A stretch of 39,220 bases of DNA from Candidatus Methylomirabilota bacterium (GTDB lineage: Bacteria > Methylomirabilota > Methylomirabilia > Rokubacteriales > CSP1-6): contig DATFVL010000055.1 in NCBI GenBank assembly GCA_035260325.1, positions 1-39,220 of the forward strand. The letters are read 5' to 3'. This document shows positions 25,830 through 39,174 of this stretch, in pieces. The translations under genes and the position numbers were made by a program. Below the pieces are notes generated by a model. It saw nothing but the letters and a program-made list of their open reading frames with translations. It made no database searches and was not told the DNA's origin. Numbering within the stretch: position 1 is the first letter of the stretch; each line of letters starts with the position of its first letter.

Positions 25830-27572
25830 CTACCTCCCGTACACGCGTTGGCCCGGCGGCCAGCGCGTGATGGTCACCGGCAGGTATTCGATGCGGGGAG
25901 GGCCGTCCACCGTCCGGTAGGCCAGGGAGTGCCCGAGGAACTCCTTGTCGTCTCTCTTCGGGTAGTCGGTGCGTTGGTGGGAGCCGCGGGACTCCCGGCG
26001 GCGCAGCGCGGACTGAACGATCGCCTCGGCGACATCCAGCATGTAGGAGAGCTCGAGGGCCGCGGTCAACTCCGTGTTGAAGGTGTAGCTCCTATCGTCG
26101 AGTGCCAGGTCGCGGAACCGCTCCTGGAGGCTCTGGAGCTTTTCCGCCGCCTTTTCGAGCGTGGCGCCCGTCCGATAGATGCCCGTACCCTCCTCCATGG
26201 TTTCGTGCATCTCCGCCCGCAGCGTGGCGATCCGTTCCCGCCCGCCCGTCTTGCGCAGAAACTTCTCCTCGAGCCGCCTCTCTTCGTCGTGGGCCTGGGC
26301 GAGGACCGACGGGCTCGGTGCCCGTTGCGCGACGGCGAAGGCGGCGGCCGCCTTGCCGGCCCGCGCACCGAAGACCAGGATTTCGGTGAGCGAGTTCGAC
26401 CCGAGCCGGTTCGCGCCGTTGATGCTCACGCACGCGGCCTCGCCGGCCGCGTAGAGCCCCGGCAGCGGCGTGGCCCCGTGGATGTCGGTCGAGATGCCGC
26501 CCATCATGTAGTGGACGACGGGGCGGACGGGGATCATCTCCTTGACCGGATCGATGTTCTGGTACTTGAGACACAGCTCCCGGACGAAGGGGAGCTTCGT
26601 GTCGATCAGCTGCGCTCCCAGGTGGCGGAGATCGAGGTGGACGTAGTGGCCGTACGGTCCTTCGAGCGTGCGCCCCTTCTCCTGCTCCTTGACGAACGCC
26701 TGCGAGAGCCGGTCGCGAGGGCCGAGCTCCATGGAACGCAGCACCGGCTTGGGCTCGGGCTTCCCGAGGTCGTAGTCCTGGAGGTAGCGGTAGCCGTCCT
26801 TGTTGAGGAGCCAGCCTCCTTCGGAGCGGGCGGCCTCGGTGATCAGGATCCCGGTGAAGGGCAACCCGGTGGGATGGTACTGGACGAACTCCATGTCTTT
26901 GAGGGGCGCCCCCGCGCGATAGGCGAGGGCCATGCCGTCGCCGTTCTTGATGCTGGCGTTCGTGGTGAAAGGGAAGACCTTGCCGCAGCCGCCCGTGCAG
27001 AGAATGACCGCCTTGGCGGTGATGGCCTGGATCTTCCCGGTGCCGAGCTCGATGGCCACGACCCCCTGGCAGCGCCCCTCGTCCACCAGGAGCTGCGTGA
27101 CGAACCACTCGTCGTATCGCTCGATCGCGTCGTACTTCAGGGTGGTCTGGAAGAGCGTGTGGAGCATGTGAAAGCCGGTCTTGTCCGCGGCGAACCAGGT
27201 CCGCTCGATCTTCATGCCTCCGAAGGCACGCACGGCGATGTGGCCGTCGGGCTCCCGGCTCCAGGGACAGCCCCAGTGCTCCAGCCGCAGCATCTCCTCG
27301 GGGGCCTCCCTGACGAAGGCCTCCACCGCGTCCTGGTCGCAGAGCCAATCGCCCCCGGAGATGGTGTCGTACGCGTGCGCGTCCAGGCTATCGCCGGCCT
27401 TGATCACCGCGGCGGCGCCACCTTCCGCCGACACCGTGTGGCTTCGCATGGGATAGACTTTGGAGATCACCGCGACGCGGAGGTTCGGATGCGTCTCGGC
27501 GACGTTGATGACGGCGCGCAGGCCAGCTCCCCCGCCGCCCACCACGAGCACGTCGCAAGCGAACAGATCCAT
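25830..27572 (-). CDS. frdA: fumarate reductase flavoprotein subunit (E. coli type)
   Basis: A 580-residue flavoprotein. N-terminal dinucleotide fold [19 protein letters not shown]; covalent-FAD histidine in [45 protein letters not shown], close to the E. coli FrdA signature. Active-site features are [11 protein letters not shown], the proton-path [12 protein letters not shown] arginine, VHYMMGG and [10 protein letters not shown]. It reduces fumarate with quinol electrons, or oxidises succinate. It starts 37 bases after sdhB, so it is directly downstream of a second, distinct complex II set. ATG at 27572 lacks an obvious Shine-Dalgarno sequence. The C terminus (GQRVYGR) is normal. Confidence 0.95.
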   Translation of the reverse strand: MDLFACDVLVVGGGGAGLRAVINVAETHPNLRVAVISKVYPMRSHTVSAEGGAAAVIKAGDSLDAHAYDTISGGDWLCDQDAVEAFVREAPEEMLRLEHWGCPWSREPDGHIAVRAFGGMKIERTWFAADKTGFHMLHTLFQTTLKYDAIERYDEWFVTQLLVDEGRCQGVVAIELGTGKIQAITAKAVILCTGGCGKVFPFTTNASIKNGDGMALAYRAGAPLKDMEFVQYHPTGLPFTGILITEAARSEGGWLLNKDGYRYLQDYDLGKPEPKPVLRSMELGPRDRLSQAFVKEQEKGRTLEGPYGHYVHLDLRHLGAQLIDTKLPFVRELCLKYQNIDPVKEMIPVRPVVHYMMGGISTDIHGATPLPGLYAAGEAACVSINGANRLGSNSLTEILVFGARAGKAAAAFAVAQRAPSPSVLAQAHDEERRLEEKFLRKTGGRERIATLRAEMHETMEEGTGIYRTGATLEKAAEKLQSLQERFRDLALDDRSYTFNTELTAALELSYMLDVAEAIVQSALRRRESRGSHQRTDYPKRDDKEFLGHSLAYRTVDGPPRIEYLPVTITRWPPGQRVYGR

Positions 27573-27609
27573 GGGTCAGAAGGACACTACGCTGCCGGCC
27601 CCACCGCCG

Positions 27610-28371
27610 TCAAGGCATGAAGGCCCTCAGGCCTCGGAGGCTCGCCGCGATCAGGTCGCGGTTCATTCGCGCGATGAAGGAGAGGTCGATCTCCTTGGGG
27701 CACACGGCCTCGCACTCGCCGATGTTCGTGCAGCTCCCGAACATCTCCCGGTCCATCGCGGCCACCATGTTGCGCGCGCGCTCGTGGCGCTCGGGCTGCC
27801 CCTGCGGCAGGAGCCCGAGGTGCGACACCTTCGCCGCCGTGAACAGCATGGCGGCGGCGTTCGGGCACGCGGCGACGCAGGCGCCACAGCCGATGCAGGC
27901 GGCCGCGTCGAAGGCGAGGTCCGCATTCTCTTTGCGGACCAGGATCGCGTTGGCGTCGGGCGCCGAGCCCGTCGGCGCGCTGATGAAGCCGCCGGCCTGG
28001 ATGATCCGGTCGAAGGCGTTCCGATCGACGATCAAATCCTTGATGACCGGGAACGCCCTGGCGCGCCACGGCTCGACGGTCAGGCGGTCGCCGTCCCGGA
28101 AGCTCCGCATGTGGAGCTGGCAGACGGTGGTGGAGCGCTTGGGTCCGTGCGCGACGCCATTGATCATGAAGCCGCAGGCGCCGCAGACGCCCTCGCGGCA
28201 GTCGTGCTCGAACGCGATCGGCGCGTCGCCGCGATCGATCAGCTCCTCGTTGACGACGTCGAGCATCTCGAGAAAGGACATGTCCGGAGTGATGTTCTTC
28301 GCCGCGTAGGTGACGAAGCGGCCACGGTCGTTCGCGTTCTTCTGCCGCCACACCCTGAGGGTCAGGTTCAT
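27610..28371 (-). CDS. sdhB: succinate dehydrogenase iron-sulfur subunit (type B complex II)
   Basis: A 253-residue iron-sulfur protein of the Bacillus/Bacteroides-like complex II. [2Fe-2S] site is [17 protein letters not shown] with the last Cys in TTVCQLH; [4Fe-4S] site [20 protein letters not shown]; [3Fe-4S] site [19 protein letters not shown]. The sequence [14 protein letters not shown] and [10 protein letters not shown] distinguishes it from the FrdB encoded downstream. It follows sdhA by 37 bases. The order sdhC-sdhA-sdhB is the standard one for this type. Confidence 0.94.
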   Translation of the reverse strand: MNLTLRVWRQKNANDRGRFVTYAAKNITPDMSFLEMLDVVNEELIDRGDAPIAFEHDCREGVCGACGFMINGVAHGPKRSTTVCQLHMRSFRDGDRLTVEPWRARAFPVIKDLIVDRNAFDRIIQAGGFISAPTGSAPDANAILVRKENADLAFDAAACIGCGACVAACPNAAAMLFTAAKVSHLGLLPQGQPERHERARNMVAAMDREMFGSCTNIGECEAVCPKEIDLSFIARMNRDLIAASLRGLRAFMP

Positions 28372-28408
28372 TGAATCCGTAGGTGGCGTGCCCGAGGCGC
28401 GCGGGGCT

Positions 28409-30355
<1,947 letters not shown>

Positions 30356-30362
30356 CGCCGGG

Positions 30363-31055
30363 TCATCTGACCACACGGGTGAGCACGGCGACGGGAACCG
30401 AGACGTTGCCGAGCACGACCGCCAGCGACGAGACGGTGGCGAGCGCCCGGTAGACGCGATCCGCCCTGGAGGTGTTCAGGCCGAGCGTTTGAAACACGCT
30501 CCACACGCCATGGTAGATGTGGAGCCCGAGCGCGATCATCGCGGCGAGATAGAAGGCCGACACGTACCAGACCGAGAACCCGATCACGACGTTGCGGTAG
30601 ACCGACGTCGTCGTGTATTGCCCGGGCGCGAAGCCGACCGCTCCGAAGGTGAAGTGGAGGAGGTGGTAGATCACGAAGAGCGTGATGATCAGGCCGCCCC
30701 AGCGCATCGTCCGCGACGCGTACGTCGAGCCGATCGCCTCCTTCCTGTCGTAGCTCACCGGCCGTGCGGCATAGCTCATCCGGGTCAGCTGGACGGCGGC
30801 GACGATGTGGAGCACGGTCGCCGTGAGGAGAACGAGGCGGGCCAGCCAGAGGGCCTGCGCGTGACCGAGCGCGGGGCTGCCGATCTCCCGCAGCCAGGCG
30901 GCGTAGGCATTGAACTTCTCCTCGCCCTGGAAGACCTTGAGGTTCCCCAGCATGTGGCCGATGACGAAGCCGACCAGGATCACGCCGGTGACCGCCATCA
31001 CCGCCTTCTTCCCGATCGAGGTGCTCCAGAGGGTCATCACCGCGCTGGCGTTCAT
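30363..31055 (-). CDS. sdhC: succinate dehydrogenase cytochrome b subunit (type B anchor)
   Basis: A 230-residue single anchor subunit with five membrane helices that would bind two b haems and menaquinone. Candidate haem histidines are in [14 protein letters not shown] (H34), TVLHIVAA (H83), [11 protein letters not shown] and [17 protein letters not shown], the four-helix positions known from Bacillus SdhC. ATG at 31055 ([16 protein letters not shown]) matches family starts; the frame is open upstream to a GTG at 31121 but that part is Cys/Pro-rich and unlike the family. It heads the sdhCAB trio. The 135 bases upstream, before the fumarase beta stop, hold no gene and no convincing promoter. 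Confidence 0.92.
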   Translation of the reverse strand: MNASAVMTLWSTSIGKKAVMAVTGVILVGFVIGHMLGNLKVFQGEEKFNAYAAWLREIGSPALGHAQALWLARLVLLTATVLHIVAAVQLTRMSYAARPVSYDRKEAIGSTYASRTMRWGGLIITLFVIYHLLHFTFGAVGFAPGQYTTTSVYRNVVIGFSVWYVSAFYLAAMIALGLHIYHGVWSVFQTLGLNTSRADRVYRALATVSSLAVVLGNVSVPVAVLTRVVR

Positions 31056-31190
31056 CGTCGGGGGGCACACGTTCCCCGAGCACGCAGGAGTCCGTCGTGA
31101 TCCATGTCGATCGACACTCACCGCACAGGCTGGTGGAGGACGGTCAGGCGGGGCGGCACAACGAGTGGAACGGCGGGACCATGTGACCGA

Positions 31191-31772
31191 TCATGGTTCC
31201 TCCCGCGCGTACGCCTTCATCCCGTCCTGATAGAGGTCGCCGCCGTGACAGTCGTTGACGACGATGGCCGGAAAAGCCTCGACCTCGAGGCGACGGATGG
31301 CCTCGGTGCCGAGGTCTTCGTAGGCGATTATCGAAAGCTTCTTCACGAACTGCGAGAGCACCGCGCCGGCGCCGCCGATGGCGCCGAAGTAGACACCCTT
31401 GTGCTGGCGGAGCGCGTCCTTCACCGCTTGCCCGCGGTAACCCTTCCCGATCGTCCCCTTGAGCCCGAGCTGGAGAAGCGCGGGCGTGAACTTGTCCATC
31501 CGGCTCGCCGTCGTCGGGCCGATCGAGCCCACGACGTCGCCCGGGCGCGCCGGCGACGGCCCCGTGTAATAGATGATCTGGCCGCGCAGGTCGAATGGGA
31601 GCTTCTCGCCCTTCTCGATCAGCGGGAAGAGCCGGCCGTGCGCGGCGTCGCGCGCCGTATAGAGGACGCCCGTGATCCGCACGCGATCGCCCGCCTTCAG
31701 CGACTCGACGTCGGCGTCGCTGAGCGGCGTCCTCACCTCCTTGATCCCGTCGGCCCCCGTCGTGACGCTCAC
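31191..31772 (-). CDS. class I fumarate hydratase beta subunit
   Basis: A 193-residue C-terminal-type subunit of a two-part, iron-sulfur class I fumarase. Features are LKAGDRVRITGVLYTARDAAHGRL, GQIIYYTGPSPARPGDVVGSIGPTTASRMD, GLKGTIGKGYRG and GVYFGAIGGAGAVLSQFV, then ALPAIVV-like FPAIVVNDCHGGDLY. Start is GTG at 31772, overlapping the alpha stop (GTGA) with GGAGG seven bases upstream; this is better than the in-frame start at 31805, which lies inside the alpha gene. L-tartrate dehydratase is the main alternative, but position among TCA genes favours fumarase. Confidence 0.92.
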   Translation of the reverse strand: MSVTTGADGIKEVRTPLSDADVESLKAGDRVRITGVLYTARDAAHGRLFPLIEKGEKLPFDLRGQIIYYTGPSPARPGDVVGSIGPTTASRMDKFTPALLQLGLKGTIGKGYRGQAVKDALRQHKGVYFGAIGGAGAVLSQFVKKLSIIAYEDLGTEAIRRLEVEAFPAIVVNDCHGGDLYQDGMKAYAREEP

Positions 31773-32611
31773 AGCGTCGCCTCCTTGTGCCGGTGCGCGT
31801 GGCACTCGATGGTGACGGCGACGGGGAGCGAGGTGATGTGGCAGGGATACGTGAGGATGTGGATGCCGAAGGCGGTCGTGTCGCCGCCGTACCCCTGTGG
31901 GCCGATCCCGAGGCGGTTGGCGCGGTCGAGCAGCTCCTTCTCGAGCACGTCGAGCTGCGGGTCGGGGTTCGACGAGCCGAGCTCTCGGAAGAGGGCCTTC
32001 TTGGAGAGGATCGCCGATTTTTCAAAGGTCCCGCCGACGCCGACGCCCAGGATGAGCGGCGGGCACGCGTCGGGCCCCGCCGTCTTGACGCACTCGATGA
32101 TCCACTCCTTGACGCCGGCGACACCCTCGGCGGGCGTGAGCATCTTGTACTTCGACCGGTTCTCGCACCCGCCCCCCTTGGCCATGACCATGATCTTCAG
32201 GGTGGCTCCGGGGACGACGTCCACGTGGATGACGGCCGGTGTGTTATCGCCGGTGTTCACGCGATCGAACGGCGAGCGGACGATCGAGGCGCGGAGGTAG
32301 CCCTCCGTGTAGCCCTGCCTGACGCCCTCGTTGATGGCCTCATCGAGGCCGCCCCCCGTCACGTGAACGTCCTGGCCCAGCTCGACGAAGCAGACGACGA
32401 AGCCCGTGTCCTGGCAGTACGCGATGCGCCGGGTCCGGGCCATCTCGGCGTTCTGCTTCAGGATCTGGAGCACCTGCTTTCCCGCGGGCGATCGCTCGGT
32501 CGAGAGCGCGCGGTCGAAGGCGCGGAGCATGTCAGGCTCCAGCTCCAGATTGGCGTTCATGCAGAGCTTCTTGACCGCGTCGGTGATCGCGCTCGTGTGG
32601 ATGTCGCGCAT
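31769..32611 (-). CDS. class I fumarate hydratase alpha subunit
   Basis: A 280-residue [4Fe-4S] catalytic subunit that interconverts fumarate and malate together with the beta subunit. Candidate cluster cysteines are in RRIAYCQDTGFVV (C66), KGGGCENRSKY (C149) and AGPDACPPLILGVGVGG (C183). Other conserved parts are RASIVRSPFDRVNTGDNTPAVIH and GIGPQGYGGDTTAFGIHI. ATG at 32611. It lies 3 bases after the VOC gene stop on the same strand, so it is in the same transcript as mdh and upstream genes. Oxygen-sensitive class I fumarases are common in facultative and anaerobic bacteria. Confidence 0.93.
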   Translation of the reverse strand: MRDIHTSAITDAVKKLCMNANLELEPDMLRAFDRALSTERSPAGKQVLQILKQNAEMARTRRIAYCQDTGFVVCFVELGQDVHVTGGGLDEAINEGVRQGYTEGYLRASIVRSPFDRVNTGDNTPAVIHVDVVPGATLKIMVMAKGGGCENRSKYKMLTPAEGVAGVKEWIIECVKTAGPDACPPLILGVGVGGTFEKSAILSKKALFRELGSSNPDPQLDVLEKELLDRANRLGIGPQGYGGDTTAFGIHILTYPCHITSLPVAVTIECHAHRHKEATL

Positions 32612-32614
32612 GCC

Positions 32615-33097
32615 CTACGTCTTCCCGCTCTGTGTCTGCGCGAAGGCCGCCCGGGCGCGCCTGGCGATCTCGTCGGGCGCGAGATCCTCCGTGTGGGTCG
32701 CGAGGCCCCACTGGTTGCCGAAGGGATCCTCGACCTGGCCGTAGCGGTCGCCCCAGAACATGTCGGCCGGCGGCCGGGTCGCCTTGCACCCGGCGTCCAC
32801 CGCCTGCCTGAAGGCCTTGTCCACATCGGGCACGTAGAGGAAGAGCAGGCAGGTCGTGCCGCCCAGCGACTGCGGCGCCCGGCACGTGCTCCGCCCCGGG
32901 ATCTCGTCGCTCAGCATGATCACGGAATCGCCGATCCTGAGCTCGCCGTGCATCACGTACTTGCCGTCCGGGCTCGTCATGCGCTCGATTTCCTGGGCGC
33001 CCAGCGCCCGCTTGTAGAACTCCATCGCCTGGGCGGCGCCGCGAACCGTGAGATAGGGCGTGACCGTGTGGTAGCCGTCCGGCATGTATTTCGCCAT
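32615..33097 (-). CDS. VOC family (PhnB/glyoxalase-like) protein
   Basis: A 160-residue vicinal-oxygen-chelate fold protein. YHTVTPYLTVRGAAQAMEFYKRALGAQEIER and the closing WGDRYGQVEDPFGNQWGLATHTEDL match the PhnB-like subgroup, whose reactions are mostly unknown. The second-half metal ligand candidate is the Glu in VEDPFGN, where PhnB-like proteins have DPFGHxW; here His is replaced by Asn in GNQW, a frequent variant. A ribosome site GGAGGC precedes the ATG. It lies 9 bases after mdh and 3 before the fumarase alpha gene. Its presence inside a TCA operon is unexplained. Confidence 0.87.
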   Translation of the reverse strand: MAKYMPDGYHTVTPYLTVRGAAQAMEFYKRALGAQEIERMTSPDGKYVMHGELRIGDSVIMLSDEIPGRSTCRAPQSLGGTTCLLFLYVPDVDKAFRQAVDAGCKATRPPADMFWGDRYGQVEDPFGNQWGLATHTEDLAPDEIARRARAAFAQTQSGKT

Positions 33098-33106
33098 GCT
33101 CGCCTC

Positions 33107-35353
<2,247 letters not shown>

Positions 35354-35354
<1 letters not shown>

Positions 35355-37612
35355 CACGTCCGCTCCCCCTGGGCGGCGTTGAGCGCCGACCCGGCCTTGA
35401 ACCAGGTGATGTGCTCGTCGGTGAGGCTGTGGAGCGCCTCGATGGTCTCGCCGCGGCCGTCGGGCTTCTTGATCGTCACGCTCACCGGCTGGCCGGGCCG
35501 AAGCGCCGCGAGGCCGGTCACGCTGACGCGGTCCTGCGCCTCGAAGCGGTCGTAGTCGTTCGGGTCCTTGAACGTGAGCGGCAGGACGCCCTGCTTCTTG
35601 AGATTGGTCTCGTGGATGCGCGCGAAGCTCTTGACGAGCACCACCGCGCACCCGAGATAGCGCGGCGACATCGCCGCGTGCTCGCGGCTGCTGCCCTCGC
35701 CGTAGTTCTCGCCGCCGATGACCACCCACCGGACGCCCTTGGCCTTGAGCTCGCGCGCGATCTTCGCGAACGGCTGCGGCGCGCCGCCCGTCAGGGGGTT
35801 GACGCCCTTCCCGGCCTCGCCGGTGAACGCGTTCACGGCGCCGAGGAACATGTTGTCGCTGATCTTGGCGAGGTGGCCGCGATAGCGGAGCCAGGGCCCG
35901 GCCGGCGATATATGGTCGGTCGTCGTCTTGCCCTTGGTCTTCACGAGGATCGGCAGGTCCACGAAGTCTTTGCCGTCCCACGGCGCGAAGGGCTCGAGAA
36001 TCTGCAGCCTCTCGCTGTCCGGGCGGACGATCACCTGGATTGCGTCGCCGTCGGCCGCGGGCTCCTCGTAGCCCTCGGCGCCGCCGGCGAAGCCGTCGCG
36101 CGGCAGCTCCTCGGCCTCGGGCGGCGTGAGGCGGAACGCGCGACCCTGCCCGTCGGGGATCGTGCCGTGCACAGGGTCGAACTCGAGCGTGCCCGCGAAG
36201 GCGAGCGCGGTGACGATCTCGGGGCTCGTGAGGAAGGAAAGCGTCGCGGCGCTCCCGTCGTTGCGGCCGGGGAAGTTCCGGTTGAACGACGAGACGATCG
36301 TGTTCGTCTCGCCGGTCTTGACGTCGCCCCGCTTCCACTGGCCGATGCACGGCCCGCATGCGTTCGCGAGCACGGTGCCGCCGATCTTCTGGAAGGTCTC
36401 GATGATCCCGTCGCGCTTGATCGTCTGGTAGATCCGCTCGGAGCCCGGCGTGATCCAGAACGGGACCTTCGCGCGGAGCCCGGCCTTGATCCCCTGCGCC
36501 GCGATGTGCGCGGCGCGGCGCATGTCCTCGTAGGAGGAGTTGGTGCACGAGCCGATCAGCGCGTTGGTGATCTTCGCCGGCCAGCCGTTCGCCTTCACCT
36601 CGTCGGCCAGCGTCGAGATGGGCCGCCCGCGGTCGGGCGAGTGCGGCCCGACGACGTGCGGCTCGAGCGTGTCGAGATTGATCTCGACCAGCTCGTCGTA
36701 GAACTTCTGCGGCTCCGCGAGGACCTCCGGGTCGGGCCGCAGGTGCTCCGCGACCTCCTCGGCGAGCGTCGCGAGGTCGGCGCGGTCGGTCGCGCGCAGG
36801 TACGCCGCCATGCGCGCGTCGAACGGGAAGACCGACGTGGTCGCGCCGAGCTCGGCGCCCATGTTGCAGATCGTCCCCTTGCCGGTCGCGCTGATGGAGT
36901 CCGCCCCGGGACCGATGTACTCGACGATCTTGTTGGTGCCGCCCTTGACGGTCAGGAGCGTGCAGAGGTACGTGATGACGTCCTTCGGCGCCGTCCAGCC
37001 CGCGAGCTTCCCCGTGAGGTGCACGCCGACGAGCTTCGGGTCGAGCACCTCCCACGGGAGCCCCGCCATCACCTCGCCGCAGTCGGCGCCGCCCACGCCG
37101 ATCGCAAGCATGCCGAGGCCGCCGCCGTTGGGCGTGTGGGAATCGGCGCCGATCATGAGCCCGCCCGGGAACGCGTAGTTCTCGAGGACGACCTGGTGGA
37201 TGATGCCCGCGCCCGGCTTCCAGAACCCGATGCCGTACTTCTTCGCCGCCGAGTGGAGGAAGTCGTAGACTTCCTGATTCTCGCGGATCGCGCGCGCGAG
37301 GTCGTCCGCGCTGCCGCTCTCGGCGCGGATCAGGTGGTCGCAGTGGAGCGTCGTCGGGACCGCGACGCGCTTGCGCCCCGAGTGCATGAACTGGAGCAGC
37401 GCCATCTGGCCGGTGACGTCCTGCAGGCCGACGCGGTCGACGCGCAGTCGCAGGATCGCCTTGCCGCGCGCCCACGTCTGGCCCTCGAAATCCCAGCAGT
37501 GGGCGACGAGGATCTTCTCGGAGAGCGTGAGCGGCCGCCCGAACGCCGCGCGCGCGCGGGCCAGGCGGCCCGGCATCGACGCGTACAGGGAGCGGACCTG
37601 CTCCGCGGACAT
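35354..37612 (-). CDS. acn: aconitate hydratase
   Basis: A 752-residue [4Fe-4S] enzyme that isomerises citrate and isocitrate. Cluster cysteines lie in [15 protein letters not shown] and [14 protein letters not shown]. Other conserved parts are [58 protein letters not shown] and the swivel-domain [22 protein letters not shown]. The sequence and length resemble mitochondrial-type aconitase more than E. coli AcnA or AcnB. ATG at 37612 has GAGGAGG six bases upstream; the TTG just before it is less likely. It is the first gene of the 16-kb minus-strand TCA operon. Confidence 0.95.
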
Positions 37613-37686
37613 CAACGCCTCCTCAAGGTGATTCTGACACCTGGCGACGCGGGCTGCGAGCGAAGGCGCGCCGGCCGAACGACATG

Positions 37687-37731
37687 CAATTTAACGCGCC
37701 GCGCCGTCAGCGTCAAGGACGGCGCGGCGCG
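37687..37731 (-). terminator. intrinsic terminator after the stand-alone iron-sulfur gene
   Basis: A perfect 14-bp stem (37695-37708 with 37718-37731) with a nine-base loop. Read on the minus strand, it is followed by the T-rich run TTAAATT. It lies about 60 bases downstream of the iron-sulfur gene stop and upstream of the aconitase gene, so it should separate the two transcripts. It is the clearest hairpin-plus-T-run in the window. The remaining 37613-37686 holds the aconitase leader; I see no strong promoter boxes. Confidence 0.65.
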
Positions 37732-37791
37732 CCGAGCGCGAGCGCCTTCGTGAAATCCACCCAGGCCGCGACGTCAGCTCGGCGAGCCGGA

Positions 37792-38496
37792 TCACAGGCC
37801 GACGAGCCGGCGGACGGCGAGGCGGCGGAGGCGGGCGATGGACGCCGACGGCTCGAGGCCCATCGGGCAGACCTCGGTGCAGCCGCCCTGGCCGTGGCAG
37901 CGGGCGAGGGCGTCGTCGGAGAGGAGCACCGACCAGCGGGCGGCGGCCCCGCCGTCGCGCGAGTCGAGCTCGAGCGTGAGCAGGCGGTTGAGCGCCGCGG
38001 GCCCGGGGAACCGCGCGTTGTGCGCGACGACCGTGCACGCGGACACGCACATGCCGCAGCCGATGCACTCGATCGCGGCGTCGACGTCGCGCCGCTCGCG
38101 CGACGTGCCGGACACGGCCGCGTACGGCTCGGCCGCCGGCCGCGGGGTGAACGCCGCGCCCGCGGCGCGGAGCCGCGCGTCGAAGGGCCGCATGTCCACG
38201 ACGAGGTCGCGGAGCAGGGGGAAGTGGTACAGCGGCCGCACGCTCACGGCGCCGTCGGCGAGCGCGGCGAGCCGCGTGCGGCACGCCCAGCGCTCGCGCC
38301 CGTTGACGACCACGGCGCACGAGCCGCACATCCCCACGCGGCACGCGTAGCGGAAGGCGAGCGTCGGATCCTCGCCGCGCTGGACCTCGACGAGCGCGTC
38401 GAGCACCGTCGTGTCGGCCGCGGCCGTCACGCGGTACTCCTGCACGCGCTCGGCCTCGCCCGGCGACCAGCGGAAGACCCGGAGCGTCCGCAGCAT
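37792..38496 (-). CDS. stand-alone SdhB/FrdB-like iron-sulfur protein
   Basis: A 234-residue protein of the succinate dehydrogenase/fumarate reductase iron-sulfur family, the third in this window. [2Fe-2S] site is YACRVGMCGSCAVVVNG with the last Cys in RWACRTRL; the second domain has ECIGCGMCVSAC and ARCHGQGGCTEVCPMGLEPS. It differs clearly from FrdB and SdhB above, being shorter with an Arg/Ala-rich linker. No flavoprotein or membrane anchor gene is adjacent: a divergent gene lies upstream and a terminator downstream. ATG at 38496 (LRTLRVFRWSPGE) is the likely start; the frame is open 13 codons further upstream without family similarity. Partner unknown. Confidence 0.88.
   Translation of the reverse strand: MLRTLRVFRWSPGEAERVQEYRVTAAADTTVLDALVEVQRGEDPTLAFRYACRVGMCGSCAVVVNGRERWACRTRLAALADGAVSVRPLYHFPLLRDLVVDMRPFDARLRAAGAAFTPRPAAEPYAAVSGTSRERRDVDAAIECIGCGMCVSACTVVAHNARFPGPAALNRLLTLELDSRDGGAAARWSVLLSDDALARCHGQGGCTEVCPMGLEPSASIARLRRLAVRRLVGL
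38273..38318. repeat. internal copy of the 46-bp direct repeat
   Basis: These 46 bases, inside the stand-alone iron-sulfur gene (the [2Fe-2S] region), are identical to the last 46 bases of the window. The flanking sequence differs at once on the 5' side. Confidence 0.9.
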
Positions 38497-38502
38497 CGGC
38501 GC

Positions 38503-38509
38503 TATACTA
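38503..38509. promoter_or_regulatory. candidate -10 region in the divergent gap
   Basis: TATACT on the plus strand (38503-38508) and TAGTAT on the minus strand (38509-38504) overlap almost completely. The first could serve the membrane-protein gene at 38576, and the second the iron-sulfur gene, only seven bases before its ATG, which would make a nearly leaderless transcript. No matching -35 box is seen on either side. Confidence 0.25.
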
Positions 38510-38575
38510 CCGCCACTCGTATGTCGCTTCCCCACGGCCGTCCGGCGCTCGTCGCGCCGCGCCCGGCGTAACGCC

Positions 38576-39112
38576 GTGACGACGGCCGTCCTGCTGGCGA
38601 TCCTGGCGGCCGAGCTCGCGGGCGCGGCGGTCGGTTACGCGTTTCTCCGGGAGGCCCTCGATCTCGTCGCGTCGCTCGCCAAGGCGTGGCGCACGCCGGG
38701 CGCGATGGATGCCGCCTTCTTCGGTGGCCCCTTCGTGCTGCTCCTGGCCGCGCTCCTCGCCGCGATCTTCCTCGCGCTGGCGCTCGGCGCGACCGCCGCG
38801 GCCGCGACACTCGGTCGCTGGCTCCTCCGCTGGCGCGGGCTCGACGTCGGCCGGCGCGACGTCGTCTACCTGGCGCTCCTGCTCGTCTCGGTGAACGTGG
38901 GCCTGTTCCTCGGCCTCACGTGGCTCGAGCCCGCCACGACGCTTCCACCGCTCCTTCGCGAGCGCGAGGTCGCGCTGGCGCTGGCGGGGTTCCTCGGGCT
39001 CGTGGCGCTCACCGCCGCGTTGATCGCGGGCTCGATCCTGCGTCGGCGCCCGACGCCGTCCCCGCCCCCCAAGCCGCCGCCGCTCCCGGCGCCGGCGCCG
39101 CCCGTGACCTAG
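38576..39112 (+). CDS. small membrane protein of unknown function
   Basis: A 178-residue protein with about four hydrophobic helices: TTAVLLAILAAELAGAAVGYAF, FVLLLAALLAAIFLALALGATAAAA, VVYLALLLVSVNVGLFLGLTW and VALALAGFLGLVALTAALIAGSIL. It ends in a proline-rich cytoplasmic or periplasmic tail (PTPSPPPKPPPLPAPAPPVT). I do not recognise a family. The start is taken as GTG at 38576, where a hydrophobic helix begins; the same frame is open upstream to 38411 but would encode an Arg/Ser-rich stretch antisense to the iron-sulfur gene. Strong third-position G/C bias supports coding. It is divergent from the iron-sulfur gene. Confidence 0.6.
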   Translation: MTTAVLLAILAAELAGAAVGYAFLREALDLVASLAKAWRTPGAMDAAFFGGPFVLLLAALLAAIFLALALGATAAAATLGRWLLRWRGLDVGRRDVVYLALLLVSVNVGLFLGLTWLEPATTLPPLLREREVALALAGFLGLVALTAALIAGSILRRRPTPSPPPKPPPLPAPAPPVT

Positions 39113-39174
39113 TCTTCCGTCTGGCAAGTCATGTTGACGACTGCCACGTTCGGGTCGCGTAGCGAGCCGACGGG

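Noticed and set aside
31056-31190. Possible regulatory RNA or promoter between sdhC and the fumarase genes
   Set aside because: Only a short TCGGGG/CCCCGA stem and no boxes with good spacing; insufficient support.
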